Assembly: GCF_013184985.2 (NCBI RefSeq)
Contig: NZ_CP063418.1
Coordinates: forward strand, 558,001 to 622,000
Length of the DNA stretch: 64,000 nt
Direction of reading: 5' to 3'
DNA from: Actinomyces faecalis
GTDB lineage: Bacteria > Actinomycetota > Actinomycetes > Actinomycetales > Actinomycetaceae
A model generated the notes under the pieces. The model saw only the letters and a program-made list of their open reading frames with translations. It searched no databases and was not told where the DNA came from. Position numbers and translations under genes: made by a program. This document shows, piece by piece, positions 54,782 to 63,491 of the stretch. How positions within the stretch are numbered: the first letter of the stretch is position 1; each line of letters starts with the position of its first letter.

Positions 54782-54819
54782 GAAGTAGCCGGGGTGGGGT
54801 ATGCCGCCCCGGCTGCTTC
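54782..54819 (-). promoter_or_regulatory. Intercistronic stem-loop between binding protein and permease genes
   Basis: GAAG-T-AGCCGGGG (54782-54794) pairs with CCCCGGCT-G-CTTC (54807-54819), 12 pairs with one mismatch, loop of 12. It has no T-run. In comparable ABC operons such a structure keeps the binding-protein message more abundant than the permease message; here that is inferred from position. Confidence 0.55.
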
Positions 54820-54878
54820 TGGACCTGTGAGTGGTCGTCAGGAGTGACGACGGAGGTACCTGGCGAGTCGTGCCAGAC

Positions 54879-56276
54879 TCACGAAGCAGTGAACTCGGTG
54901 TAGGCAGCCTCGAGGGTGTCGAGGAACGCCTCCGGCTCAGTCTGGCCGTCGAGCAGCTGCTGGAGGGCATCGCCCAGGACCTGGTCGAAGGTCGGAGTGG
55001 CGTAGTCCAGGTACGGCAGCACCTCGCCGGAGGTTGTCAGGTCCTGGAAGGCAGTCATCACTTCGCCGACGACGCCGCCGGCATCAGCAGCGAAGCTGGC
55101 GGTATCGTTGATCGGGACGTTGCCGGTGTCAGCGAGCACCTTCATGGCGTCAGCGTTCGTAATGAAATCGATGTAGGCAGCTGCCACATTCGGGTTCCTC
55201 GCCGCAGAGGTGATAGCGAAGGGCAGGCCCGTGCCTCCGGTCGTTGCCGGCTTGCCGATGGCCTTGGAGGCAGGCGGAAGCATGAAAGCGACGTCGTCGC
55301 CTAGGACCGCCTTCAGGTCGGGGGCTAGCCACGAACCGGCGATGAGGTAGGTGCCTGTGCCAGTCGAGAAGTCCTGCCACACGGTGTCGTAGTCGACGCC
55401 GTTGAAGCCCTCATTGAAGTATCCCTTGGCTGCCCACTCCTGGACCTGGGTTGCCGCCGCGAGGTTCTCCTCGGTCTTCCAGCTGGCTCCCGCGTTGCCG
55501 AAGCCGAGGGAACGGACGTCGTCCGCCGGTACGTGGGCGCCCTGAACCGGGCCGAAGACGTGCAGAGCGGGCCACTTCTCGACGTTACCGAGCATCAGCG
55601 GCACCTTGCCGGCAGCCTTGATGGTAGCGAGCTGCTCCGTCAGCTCCTCCCAGCTGCTCGGCGGCTCTAGACCCAGCTCGGCCAGGCGCGAAGGAACGTA
55701 GTAGATACCGACTGCCTCGCCTACCTGGGGCAGGCCCCATAGGGAGCCAGAGCCGAAGGTCTTACCGTCTGCGGAGTAGGAGGAGTAGGACAGGATGGAC
55801 GCGGAGTAGCTCTTGTCCCAGCCGTAGGCAGAGATCCACGGGTCGAGGGAGATGAGCTGCCCGGCTGCGACGAAGGCGCCCATGGTCGAACGTGAGTTAT
55901 TGGCTTCGACGACGTCAGGCGCATCGTCGCCAGACAGGGCGAGGCGCAGAGTGGTCTGTAGGTCATCGAAGGACTGAGAGACCCGCTTGATGGTGACGTT
56001 GGGGTACGTGTCCATGAAGGCCTTGTTGAGCCGTTCCATCTGCTCGTTCTGGCCGCCACGGACTTCCTGGTCCCACACGGTCAGCGTGACGTCCCCGACG
56101 CCGGAGATGTCAGTGCTGACATCGACGGGCGCTGCGGAGGACGAGGACGAGCTCCCCGACGGGGTGCATGCAGCAAGCAGCCCCATGGCTGCCAGGGCTG
56201 ACGAGCCCATGAGGAGACGACGCCGTGAGAAGGAGCCTGGAATGAGTGAGCTTGAGGAGGTGGTGGGGTGTGACAT
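54879..56276 (-). CDS. Sugar ABC transporter substrate-binding lipoprotein
   Basis: A 465-residue extracellular solute-binding protein (SBP family 1). The N-terminus has SFSRRRLLMG, a twin-arginine-like pattern, and a lipobox GLLAAC with Cys37 as lipid anchor, followed by a Ser linker. LTVWDQEVRGGQNEQMERLN and the C-terminal TGGTGLPFAITSAARNPNVA are typical. ATG 56276 follows AAGGAG; a frame extension upstream was not used. It lies 63 bases after the PfkB kinase gene and is the first of the transporter components. Confidence 0.93.
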   Translation of the reverse strand: MSHPTTSSSSLIPGSFSRRRLLMGSSALAAMGLLAACTPSGSSSSSSAAPVDVSTDISGVGDVTLTVWDQEVRGGQNEQMERLNKAFMDTYPNVTIKRVSQSFDDLQTTLRLALSGDDAPDVVEANNSRSTMGAFVAAGQLISLDPWISAYGWDKSYSASILSYSSYSADGKTFGSGSLWGLPQVGEAVGIYYVPSRLAELGLEPPSSWEELTEQLATIKAAGKVPLMLGNVEKWPALHVFGPVQGAHVPADDVRSLGFGNAGASWKTEENLAAATQVQEWAAKGYFNEGFNGVDYDTVWQDFSTGTGTYLIAGSWLAPDLKAVLGDDVAFMLPPASKAIGKPATTGGTGLPFAITSAARNPNVAAAYIDFITNADAMKVLADTGNVPINDTASFAADAGGVVGEVMTAFQDLTTSGEVLPYLDYATPTFDQVLGDALQQLLDGQTEPEAFLDTLEAAYTEFTAS

Positions 56277-56339
56277 GGTTTCTCCTTGGTTGTGTGCTGT
56301 CTTACTCGACACTGAGTAAAGGCAGAGTGAGGGCTGCTC

Positions 56340-57356
56340 CTAGGACGAGATGAGATCGAGGAAGCTCAGGTCGTAGCCGTCTGGTAGCTCGAGGCTGCGT
56401 GCGAGCTGAGCGACGTGTGGCAGACGTGGGGCATTTGCTGATCCGCCCGGTGCTCGCAGGGTGCACGCGGCGGTAAGCGAAGCGAAGGACAGAGCACCTC
56501 GCAGGCTGAGCCGGTGTGCCAGTCCCCACAACAGACCTGCGCTAAAGGAGTCTCCCGCTCCTGTGGGGTCAAGAGGCGTCACCGGAGCAGCGGGCAGGCT
56601 GATCTCCTGCCCCTCGCTGACGGCGACGACGCCCTGCGGCCCGCAGGTGACAACGGCGAGGGGTACGCGCTCGGCCAGTGCGCGGGCGGCGTCGTGAGGG
56701 CTACGTGTACGTGTGTAACGCTGAGCCTCGACCTCGTTGGGGACGAACACGTGCACCAGGTCGAGGGGGTCGAGATCAGCGGGGTCCCATCGCTCGGTGT
56801 CGTCCCAGCCGACGTCTCCCAGGACTACGGGCGGATGAGCCTGTGTCGACCAGTGCTCTAACGCGGCGCGGCCGGTCTCGACCGCGCGCAAGTCGGCGAC
56901 CACGGCGGACGGAGTGGTCTGCACGCCGTCTAACGCGGGGGACTCGTCGCTGCCTGCCGTCGTCATCGCACGGTCACCGTCGAAGGACAGGGAGACAGTG
57001 ACGCTCTGTGTGGGGACCTCTGGGCAGGAGCCGAGGTCAATGTCTTCCGCTTCGAGATGCGTGCGGACGAGGCGACCAGCCTGGTCAGTGCCCAGGTATG
57101 AGCGCAGTGTGACGGGAAGATCCAGGCGTGCGAGTGCTACTGCCTGATTGGCGCAGCCGCCAGCCATGATGGCGCACTGGTCGACCCACTGCTCTTCTCC
57201 TGGCCGCGGGGCGTGGCGTAGTCCCGTCATGACGACGTCGAGGAAGAGCGGTCCGATCACGCAGACCGGGTGGTCGCTGCCTGGCGCCGGACGCACTGCG
57301 GAGGTCAGGGTGTCTTGCGTGTCTGACACTCTGGCGTGGGGCGGTGGAGTCGTCAT
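56340..57356 (-). CDS. PfkB-family carbohydrate kinase
   Basis: A 338-residue ribokinase-like kinase. VCVIGPLFLDVVMTGL and AIMAGGCANQAVALARLDLP form the substrate half and DPTGAGDSFSAGLLWGL is the PfkB signature with its catalytic Asp. The sugar is not predictable from sequence. ATG 57356 has AAGGAGG six bases upstream. It heads the operon kinase-SBP-MalF-MalG and diverges from deoR across a region with direct repeats, so it is probably controlled by that regulator and acts on the imported sugar or its product. Confidence 0.9.
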   Translation of the reverse strand: MTTPPPHARVSDTQDTLTSAVRPAPGSDHPVCVIGPLFLDVVMTGLRHAPRPGEEQWVDQCAIMAGGCANQAVALARLDLPVTLRSYLGTDQAGRLVRTHLEAEDIDLGSCPEVPTQSVTVSLSFDGDRAMTTAGSDESPALDGVQTTPSAVVADLRAVETGRAALEHWSTQAHPPVVLGDVGWDDTERWDPADLDPLDLVHVFVPNEVEAQRYTRTRSPHDAARALAERVPLAVVTCGPQGVVAVSEGQEISLPAAPVTPLDPTGAGDSFSAGLLWGLAHRLSLRGALSFASLTAACTLRAPGGSANAPRLPHVAQLARSLELPDGYDLSFLDLISS

Positions 57357-57415
57357 CCTGTCCTCCTTGTCAGGGATTTGGCTCACGTTTCTCATGACAC
57401 TCTACGCCGAAAAGG

Positions 57416-57456
57416 TCACGAGTGCGCAATATCGCTCAAAATTGATCACGAGTGCG
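57416..57456. promoter_or_regulatory. Direct-repeat operator candidate between kinase and deoR genes
   Basis: TCACGAGTGCG occurs at 57416-57426 and again, identical, at 57446-57456, exactly 30 bases apart (about three helical turns). TATGAT at 57458-57463 just after the second copy may be the deoR -10. DeoR-family proteins commonly bind such direct repeats; binding here is inferred. Confidence 0.6.
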
Positions 57457-57469
57457 GTATGATGCAGCT

Positions 57470-58219
57470 ATGTTGGCTCAGCAGCGACGCTCCCGGATTG
57501 TCGAGATTGTCTCGGCCGCTGGCGGTGTGTCCGTGACGGATCTGGCTGCCCGGCTTGATGTCTCAGCGTCAACCATTAGGCGCGACCTCAATACCTTGGA
57601 TCGGCAGGGCGTCCTGCAACGCGTGCGTGGCGGCGGGGCGGTCGAGGTTGAGGACATGCCTTTCCATCATGTCGCCCAGCGGTCCTCCAGCGAGAAGGAA
57701 CGGATCGGGGCTGCGGCCGCTGAGCTGGTCAACGACCGTGATGTGGTGGTCATTGATATTGGCACCACCTGTGCGGCGGTCGCGCGTCACTTGCGTGGCA
57801 GGAGAGTCACTGTTGTCACGGCCTCGCTGGCGGTCGTCGACGAGCTGCGCGAGGACCGCTGCGTTGAAGTGATTGTCCTCGGTGGCCTGCTGCGTTCGTC
57901 GTATCTGTCGATGGTGGGCACGCTGACGGAGAACGCCTTGCGCGACCTGAGCGCCGACATCGCCTTCATAGGCACCTCTGGTGTCCGTGATGACGGCGTC
58001 GTCATGGACTCCACTGGCACGGAGGTGCCGGTGAAGCATGCCATCCGCAGTGCCGCGGAACGGCGTTGCCTGCTCGCCACAAGTGACAAGTTTCCTGGCT
58101 CCGGCCTGCTGCCGGTTTGTCGGCTTGATGAGCTGGAAACGGTTGTGACAACCGCAGAATCTACCCACGCCCCCCTGACCGATCTGGAGGGCTCTGACAC
58201 GGAGGTGTTATTCGCATGA
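57470..58219 (+). CDS. DeoR-family transcriptional regulator
   Basis: A 249-residue regulator. The N-terminal helix-turn-helix is VSVTDLAARLDVSASTIRRD (about residues 22-42); the C-terminal DeoRC sensor domain, which binds phosphorylated sugars in this family, includes DIGTTCAAVARHL and FIGTSGVRDDGVV. Start ATG 57470 precedes LAQQRRSRIVEIV, the standard opening; no strong ribosome site. It overlaps the GH4 gene by four bases and diverges from the kinase-importer operon, so it likely represses both until a sugar phosphate appears. Confidence 0.92.
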   Translation: MLAQQRRSRIVEIVSAAGGVSVTDLAARLDVSASTIRRDLNTLDRQGVLQRVRGGGAVEVEDMPFHHVAQRSSSEKERIGAAAAELVNDRDVVVIDIGTTCAAVARHLRGRRVTVVTASLAVVDELREDRCVEVIVLGGLLRSSYLSMVGTLTENALRDLSADIAFIGTSGVRDDGVVMDSTGTEVPVKHAIRSAAERRCLLATSDKFPGSGLLPVCRLDELETVVTTAESTHAPLTDLEGSDTEVLFA

Positions 58220-59628
58220 AGCTGCTGATTGTCGGAGGCGGAGGCTTCCGTGTCCCGCAAGTGATTGAGGTACTTGCGGCCGCACGCGCCGGATCGGGGC
58301 TCTATCCCGGCCTGGTTGTTGATGAGGTCTGTCTGTACGACGTCGACCAGATGCGGCTGGACGCGATGGCGGCAGTCATCGCCTCTCTTGACTACCCTCA
58401 GGCGCCGCGCATTGCGGCCTCGACTGATCTGCGTGAGGCTGCGTGCGGAGCAGACTTTGTCTTCTCTGCCATGCGTCAGGGCGGAACCTGCGGCCGTGTC
58501 ACCGATGAGCTGGTGGCGCTTGATGAAGGCGTTCTGGGGCAGGAGACGGTTGGCGCGGGTGGCTACGCCTATGCCTTCCGCACGGTTCCCGTCGCCATGG
58601 AATTAGCACGCGTCTTGCGTGAGGTCGCTCCTGAGGCCTGGGTCATCAACTTCACCAACCCTGCCGGCATCATCACCCAGGCGATGCGTCAGGTCCTTGG
58701 TGAGCGCGTCGTCGGTATCTGCGACACCCCGATTGGTCTGGTGCGTCGAGCGACGACGGCGGTTGGCGGAGATGCAGCACGCGTCTCACAGGTGGGTGAA
58801 GGCACCGGCGTCGACTTTGACTATGTCGGCCTCAACCACCTGGGTTGGCTCCGCAGCCTGGAGGTTGGCGGAGCTGACCGGCTTCCCGCGCTCCTGGCCG
58901 ACGACGCCGCTCTGGACCATATGGAAGAGACGCGCACCATCGGCGCCGACTGGATCCGAGCCCTGGGCATGCTGCCCAATGAGTACCTCTTCTACTACTA
59001 CCTCAACCGCGAGTCGGTCGCGCGAATCCGTAGCGAGGCGCAGACTCGTGGCCAGTTCCTGCACCAGCAGCAGGCTGATTTCTATCAGCAGGTCACCGAT
59101 CACCCTGACCAGGCCGGTCAGCTGTGGACCCAGGCGCACGACGAGCGTGAGGCGACGTATATGGCTGAGTCCCGCGAGGCCTCGGAGCGGGCTGGACGTC
59201 GTGCTGAGGACATCGCTGGTGGCGGCTACCAGCAGGTCGCGCTGGATCTCATGACCGCGATCGCCACCGGTACTCCTGCCCGAATGATCCTGGATGTGGG
59301 CAACAGCGACGCTCACCGTCGTGATGGCCGGGGCCTGCTCCTCCCGCAGCTGCGTGAGGACGCCGTCGTCGAGCTGCCGTGCGTGGTTGACGCCGACGGC
59401 GTTCACCCCCAACGCGTAGCCCCGCTGACCGGAGCCGAGGCTGGCCTGGTCACCATGGTCAAGGGGTGCGAGGAGCTGGTGATCGAGGCTGCGCTCCACG
59501 GCGACGAGACCTTGGCGTGGCGGGCTTTGGCATCGCACCCGTTGGTGGACTCAGTCAATGTCGCCCGCCGCGTTCTCGACGGCTACATCGAACGCAACCC
59601 GCTGGTCGCCAAGACCTTCGGGCACTGA
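58216..59628 (+). CDS. GH4-family glycosidase (6-phospho-beta-glucosidase-like)
   Basis: A 470-residue NAD+ and metal-dependent glycosidase of family GH4, which works by oxidation-elimination. The dinucleotide fold opens at LLIVGGGGFRVPQ; NFTNPAGIITQA, ICDTPIG (metal-binding Cys) and VGLNHLGWLRSL (metal-binding His) are the active-site blocks. Many GH4 enzymes need 6-phosphorylated substrates, but no PTS genes are near. The PfkB kinase across the promoter may supply the phosphate (inference). ATGA overlap couples it to deoR. Confidence 0.9.
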   Translation: MKLLIVGGGGFRVPQVIEVLAAARAGSGLYPGLVVDEVCLYDVDQMRLDAMAAVIASLDYPQAPRIAASTDLREAACGADFVFSAMRQGGTCGRVTDELVALDEGVLGQETVGAGGYAYAFRTVPVAMELARVLREVAPEAWVINFTNPAGIITQAMRQVLGERVVGICDTPIGLVRRATTAVGGDAARVSQVGEGTGVDFDYVGLNHLGWLRSLEVGGADRLPALLADDAALDHMEETRTIGADWIRALGMLPNEYLFYYYLNRESVARIRSEAQTRGQFLHQQQADFYQQVTDHPDQAGQLWTQAHDEREATYMAESREASERAGRRAEDIAGGGYQQVALDLMTAIATGTPARMILDVGNSDAHRRDGRGLLLPQLREDAVVELPCVVDADGVHPQRVAPLTGAEAGLVTMVKGCEELVIEAALHGDETLAWRALASHPLVDSVNVARRVLDGYIERNPLVAKTFGH

Positions 59629-59651
59629 TCTCTCACGGTTCTCCCTGTCCT

Positions 59652-59686
59652 CGTGCGGCCCCGGCCTGGTGTGCCGGGGCCGCACG
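59652..59686. terminator. Bidirectional hairpin between GH4 and GH125 genes
   Basis: Perfect 14-base stem CGTGCGGCCCCGGC / GCCGGGGCCGCACG with a seven-base loop, between two convergent genes. No T-run on either side. Confidence 0.75.
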
Positions 59687-59709
59687 TGCTCCCGGGCCCG
59701 GGGCCGTGG

Positions 59710-60984
59710 TCAGGAACGCTCGACGATATCCATCATGAGCTCGCAGGCCATCGAGTTCGACCACGAGAACCAAGCACGAGTGAACTGGGTGGGATCATCG
59801 GGATGGAAGCTCTCGTGCGTCATCCCCGTGCCGGCATCGGTCGCCAGGATCATGGCCAAGCACTCACGGGCCTCCTCCAGATCGCCGGTGAGTCCCTGCA
59901 CAGCGAGGGCAATGTGCCAGACATAGCCGTCAGGCGTGTGCGGGGAACCGATACCTCGAGCACAGGTGCCCTGGTAGAAGAAGGGGTTGTCTTCACTCAG
60001 CACCCACTGACGTGTGGCTCGATATGACGGGTCGTCCACGCTGATATCCGAGGTGAGAGGGAGTGACAACAGCGACGGCATATTGGCGTCATCCATGGCG
60101 AGCTTGCCGCCGAGACCGTCGACCTCATAGAGATACCGTTCTCCAGCCCTCCCGTAGCTCTCCACACCGTCAGCAATCTCCTGCGCCACCCTTGCGGCCT
60201 GCTGTGCCAGCGCATCGTCATGCCACAGCTCGGTAGCGAAGCGGGATACCGCGCGTAGCGCTGAGACAGCCATGAGCTGAGCAGGAATGTTGTAGCCGTA
60301 TGTGGAGGCGTCGTCGGAAGGACGGAAACCACTCCAGGTCATGCCGGTGACCGCTACGGGTGCGCCTCGGCCCTCACGGGGCAAGGTGTCAATCGGCTCA
60401 CTGGGGCGGATATGACGATAGGTGGAGCGGGAGTGGTCTTGTTCGAGCTCCCACTGGTCAACGATCCGCTGACACGCCTGGTGAGCAGTGGCATCCAGGT
60501 GGGAGGAGTCAGCAGTGGCACGCCAGAGATGATCGGCCAGCCTGATCGGGAAGGCCAGCGAGTCGATCTCATACTTTCGCTCCCATAAATCAGGGCTGAG
60601 ATCAACATCCTCGCTGTCGAAGTGCGCTCCAGTGGGACCGGCATTGAAGGCATTTGCGTACGGATCCACGCTGATGCACCGCCATTGCTCGGCGACCAGG
60701 CCGCGCACGGTGCGCTCGACCTCGGGTAGGTCCAGCAGCCGCATAAACGGAAGAACCTGGGCTGAGGAGTCACGTAGCCACATCGCTGGGATGTCGCCCG
60801 TGATGACGAAGACTCGATCGCCATGCCACGTCATCGTGGTCTCCCAGGTGTCCAGCATGAGCTGAGTAAAGCGTTGGGCCGCGTCATCACCACACTGTGT
60901 GGCGATACGTCGGGCCCATGACTCCAAGGCCTCGCGCAGCGCTGGCCCCGCTGGATTGGTCCGTTGCCTCTGAACGCTCATCAT
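59710..60984 (-). CDS. GH125 exo-alpha-1,6-mannosidase
   Basis: A 424-residue protein of glycoside hydrolase family 125 (metal-independent, inverting exo-alpha-1,6-mannosidases). Family blocks are FVITGDIPAMWLRDSSAQ (about residue 65), KYEIDSLAFPIRLADHLW, GMTWSGFRPSDDASTYGYNI and LSEDNPFFYQG. No signal peptide, so it would trim imported mannosides in the cytoplasm. ATG 60984 follows AGGAG; a second Met follows at once. It starts 10 bases after the GH20 stop and ends the HAD-GH20-GH125 operon. Confidence 0.92.
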   Translation of the reverse strand: MMSVQRQRTNPAGPALREALESWARRIATQCGDDAAQRFTQLMLDTWETTMTWHGDRVFVITGDIPAMWLRDSSAQVLPFMRLLDLPEVERTVRGLVAEQWRCISVDPYANAFNAGPTGAHFDSEDVDLSPDLWERKYEIDSLAFPIRLADHLWRATADSSHLDATAHQACQRIVDQWELEQDHSRSTYRHIRPSEPIDTLPREGRGAPVAVTGMTWSGFRPSDDASTYGYNIPAQLMAVSALRAVSRFATELWHDDALAQQAARVAQEIADGVESYGRAGERYLYEVDGLGGKLAMDDANMPSLLSLPLTSDISVDDPSYRATRQWVLSEDNPFFYQGTCARGIGSPHTPDGYVWHIALAVQGLTGDLEEARECLAMILATDAGTGMTHESFHPDDPTQFTRAWFSWSNSMACELMMDIVERS

Positions 60985-60994
60985 TGTGCTCCTG

Positions 60995-62644
60995 TCAGCC
61001 TGCATATGCGGCAGTCGCGGTTTCGCCGCTCGTCGTGCGAGCACGCTCCTGATCGGGGTGAGCGGCGAGGACTTCTTCCTCACGGCACCAGGCGACCTCG
61101 CAGGCGGTGAGCCGTTCGAGATGGCAGCCCAGCTCGGCATAGCTGGCGGCACCTGCGGAGCTTCCGCTCCACAGCTGCTGGGCGATGGAGGCCCCGCGCG
61201 GCCACAAGAGGTTCTCCGCGCGCGACCAGGTACGCACGTACTCCGTCCACAGCTGGAACTGCCCGCCGAGCAGGTGACCGGTCCCGGTGCCTGCGCAGCG
61301 CCGGAGGAATGTGCTCAACCCGGCGGTCCTCTCCAGTGGCAGGGCCTGGCCGATCGACACCGGACGGTGGGGGCCGGTCACCTGGTCATAGTCGAAGTAG
61401 GTCAGTGAGGCGGGAGCGGCGATGAGGTCATGTCCGCGGGTGAGAGCTGTGTCGGCGAAGCTCCCCCAGTCCCGCCACAACATGATCGTCACCGCTGGGT
61501 CGATCTCGCCCTCGACCACCTCGTCCCAGGCCACGACCCGTCGCCCGGCACTGAGTACGTGGGAGCACACCTCGGCCTCGAACCACGCCTGTGCCTGGGC
61601 CCGGGTGCTGGCCCCGATCCGTGCCATGGTCTCGCGCGTGCGCGGGTCGATGAGCATCTCCTCCCCAGGGCACTCGTCCCCGCCAACGTGGATGGGGGAG
61701 CCTGGGAACAGGTCCATGGCCGTGTCCAGGACGGTGCGGCAGAAGTCGAGGGTTGTACGGGTCAGGGACAGGACGTGCCAGGAGATGCCCCAGCAGGTGC
61801 GCGGGTGGCGCGGGTGGCCGCACCCCAGCTCGGGATAGGCGGCGATCGCCGCCTCCATGTGCCCGGGCATGTCCACCTCGGGCATGATCGTGATCCCCAG
61901 CTGACGTGCTCGCGCCACCAGGTGGCGGATCTCAGCCACGGTGTAGAAGCCTCCGTGGCGCACGCCGTCGTGGTGGGCCACGTCATCACAGTCATTGGTG
62001 TCCGGCGCAGGCTGGTGGCCGGGGACGTCACCGGGGCGCCAGGCGCCGACGTCGGTGAGCAGGGGGTAGTCCTCCACGGGCAGGCGCCAGCCCTGGTCGT
62101 CAGTGAGGTGAAGATGGAGGACGTTGAGCTTGTGCAGCGCCATCATCTCCAGATGGCGCTCGAGCCCCTGGAGAGGCAGGAAGTGGCGTGCCACGTCCAG
62201 GTGCGAGCCGCGCCAGGAGTGGGCAGGGGCGTCCTCGATGCGCACTGCCGGCAGCACGAGGCTGGCGGGGTCAATCGGCCCGGGGCCGAGGACCCGCGCC
62301 GGCAGGAGCTGGAGGATCGTCTGTACTCCCCACCCGAAGCCGGCGGGCGTGCGGGCGGCCAGGGTGATCTTTCCGTCCTGCGCGAGGAGCCTGTAGCCCT
62401 CCTCAGGTACGCAGGGATCGTGGGTCAGACGCAGCTCGGTCGCCTCCGGGGCGTCAGTGCGGCCGGTGCCGGCAGAGCGGGTGAGACGCTCGATGAGGAC
62501 GGCCACCGCATCGGGTGCCAGCTCACCGCCGCTGACGTGCACGCCGCCGGCCAGGCTCACGCTGCCGGGCAGCCATGACAGGACCTGGGGACTGGGAACG
62601 AGGTGGGGGCGTGGGGCGGTGGTGAGGCTGGGGGAATCAATCAT
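60995..62644 (-). CDS. GH20 beta-N-acetylhexosaminidase
   Basis: A 549-residue exo-hexosaminidase releasing terminal GlcNAc or GalNAc. A GH20b N-terminal domain (about residues 15-135) precedes the catalytic barrel: SWRGSHLDVARHF, LHLHLTDDQGWRL, MPEVDMPGHMEAAIAAYPEL, and the catalytic Asp-Glu in HVGGDECPGEE. No signal peptide is visible. The ATG overlaps the HAD stop (ATGA). Working with GH125 it fits breakdown of imported N-glycan pieces. Confidence 0.94.
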   Translation of the reverse strand: MIDSPSLTTAPRPHLVPSPQVLSWLPGSVSLAGGVHVSGGELAPDAVAVLIERLTRSAGTGRTDAPEATELRLTHDPCVPEEGYRLLAQDGKITLAARTPAGFGWGVQTILQLLPARVLGPGPIDPASLVLPAVRIEDAPAHSWRGSHLDVARHFLPLQGLERHLEMMALHKLNVLHLHLTDDQGWRLPVEDYPLLTDVGAWRPGDVPGHQPAPDTNDCDDVAHHDGVRHGGFYTVAEIRHLVARARQLGITIMPEVDMPGHMEAAIAAYPELGCGHPRHPRTCWGISWHVLSLTRTTLDFCRTVLDTAMDLFPGSPIHVGGDECPGEEMLIDPRTRETMARIGASTRAQAQAWFEAEVCSHVLSAGRRVVAWDEVVEGEIDPAVTIMLWRDWGSFADTALTRGHDLIAAPASLTYFDYDQVTGPHRPVSIGQALPLERTAGLSTFLRRCAGTGTGHLLGGQFQLWTEYVRTWSRAENLLWPRGASIAQQLWSGSSAGAASYAELGCHLERLTACEVAWCREEEVLAAHPDQERARTTSGETATAAYAG

Positions 62645-63321
62645 GACAGCGGCTCCGGGTTCCAGGAGGTGATGAGTGGGTCGAGGAGGTCGGGGACGAC
62701 GGCGTCGCCCGTGGTGGTGCGGCCGAGCGTGACGACGAAGGCTCCTGTGGCCAGGGCGGCCTGGGCGCCCATCGGGGAGTCCTCGAAGATGAGGCAGTGC
62801 TTGGGCTCGGCGCCACAGCGACGGGCAGCCTCCTGGTAGAGGTCTGGGGCGGGCTTGGAGCGGGCGACGTCGTCAGTACCCAGCATGGCACGGAAGCGGC
62901 TGTCCCAGCCCAGCGCGGTGATGGTACGGCGCACGACGGCGGAGGGGGAGTTGGACGCTACGGCGATCGGGATCGCCGGGTTGATCCGGCCCACCAGCTC
63001 CGCCGCGCCGGGCATGGGGCTCACGTGGTCTCCCAGCTCCTCGTCGAGCAGGATCAGTAGGCGGGCCGTGGTGGCCTGCAGGTCTGCCCCGGGCAGCTCG
63101 TCCTGGTAGGCCTTGGCCAGGTCCTCAATCGTGCCTCCGGGGATGACCGGGGCGGGCCAGGTGGCTCCGCCCTCGGTCCACAGACGGTTCGCGGCGGCGA
63201 CCCAGGCGCGTTCAGAGTCGACGAGAGTGTCATCCATGTCGAACAAGATGGCCTGGACCTGGGAGGGCAGCGATCCCCCCGCGGGGGTGGGGCCGGTGTG
63301 GCAGCCGTGTTCAGTGCTCAT
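62641..63321 (-). CDS. HAD-superfamily phosphatase, beta-phosphoglucomutase-like
   Basis: A 226-residue HAD hydrolase of subfamily IA with a helical cap. Motif I is LFDMDDTLVDSE, motif II VASNSPS, motif III RSKPAPD, motif IV IFEDSPMG. The second Asp of motif I (DMD) is present, fitting phosphatase or mutase activity on sugar phosphates; the substrate is unknown. ATG 63321 follows AGGAGCG. It heads the operon with GH20 and GH125. Confidence 0.9.
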   Translation of the reverse strand: MSTEHGCHTGPTPAGGSLPSQVQAILFDMDDTLVDSERAWVAAANRLWTEGGATWPAPVIPGGTIEDLAKAYQDELPGADLQATTARLLILLDEELGDHVSPMPGAAELVGRINPAIPIAVASNSPSAVVRRTITALGWDSRFRAMLGTDDVARSKPAPDLYQEAARRCGAEPKHCLIFEDSPMGAQAALATGAFVVTLGRTTTGDAVVPDLLDPLITSWNPEPLS

Positions 63322-63491
63322 GCAAGACGCTCCTGACGATAGAAGAGGGATAATACGTGTTGCTCATGTATCAAGGTGTGATGACATCTTTCATCATGCG
63401 CTGTGGTATTGAGAGTGAGTAAAGGATGATGGCAAGCGTAGAGTGGGATAACGACACCTCATCCCGCCTTCCTGGGAAGGAGCCAGTAGAC
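63322..63491. promoter_or_regulatory. Divergent promoter region of the HAD operon and the phosphoesterase gene
   Basis: 170 A+T-richer bases between divergent genes. TATTAT on the minus strand (around 63350) is a -10 candidate for the HAD operon. An inverted repeat TGATGA-CATCTT-TCATCA lies near 63380-63397 and could be an operator. Confidence 0.4.
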
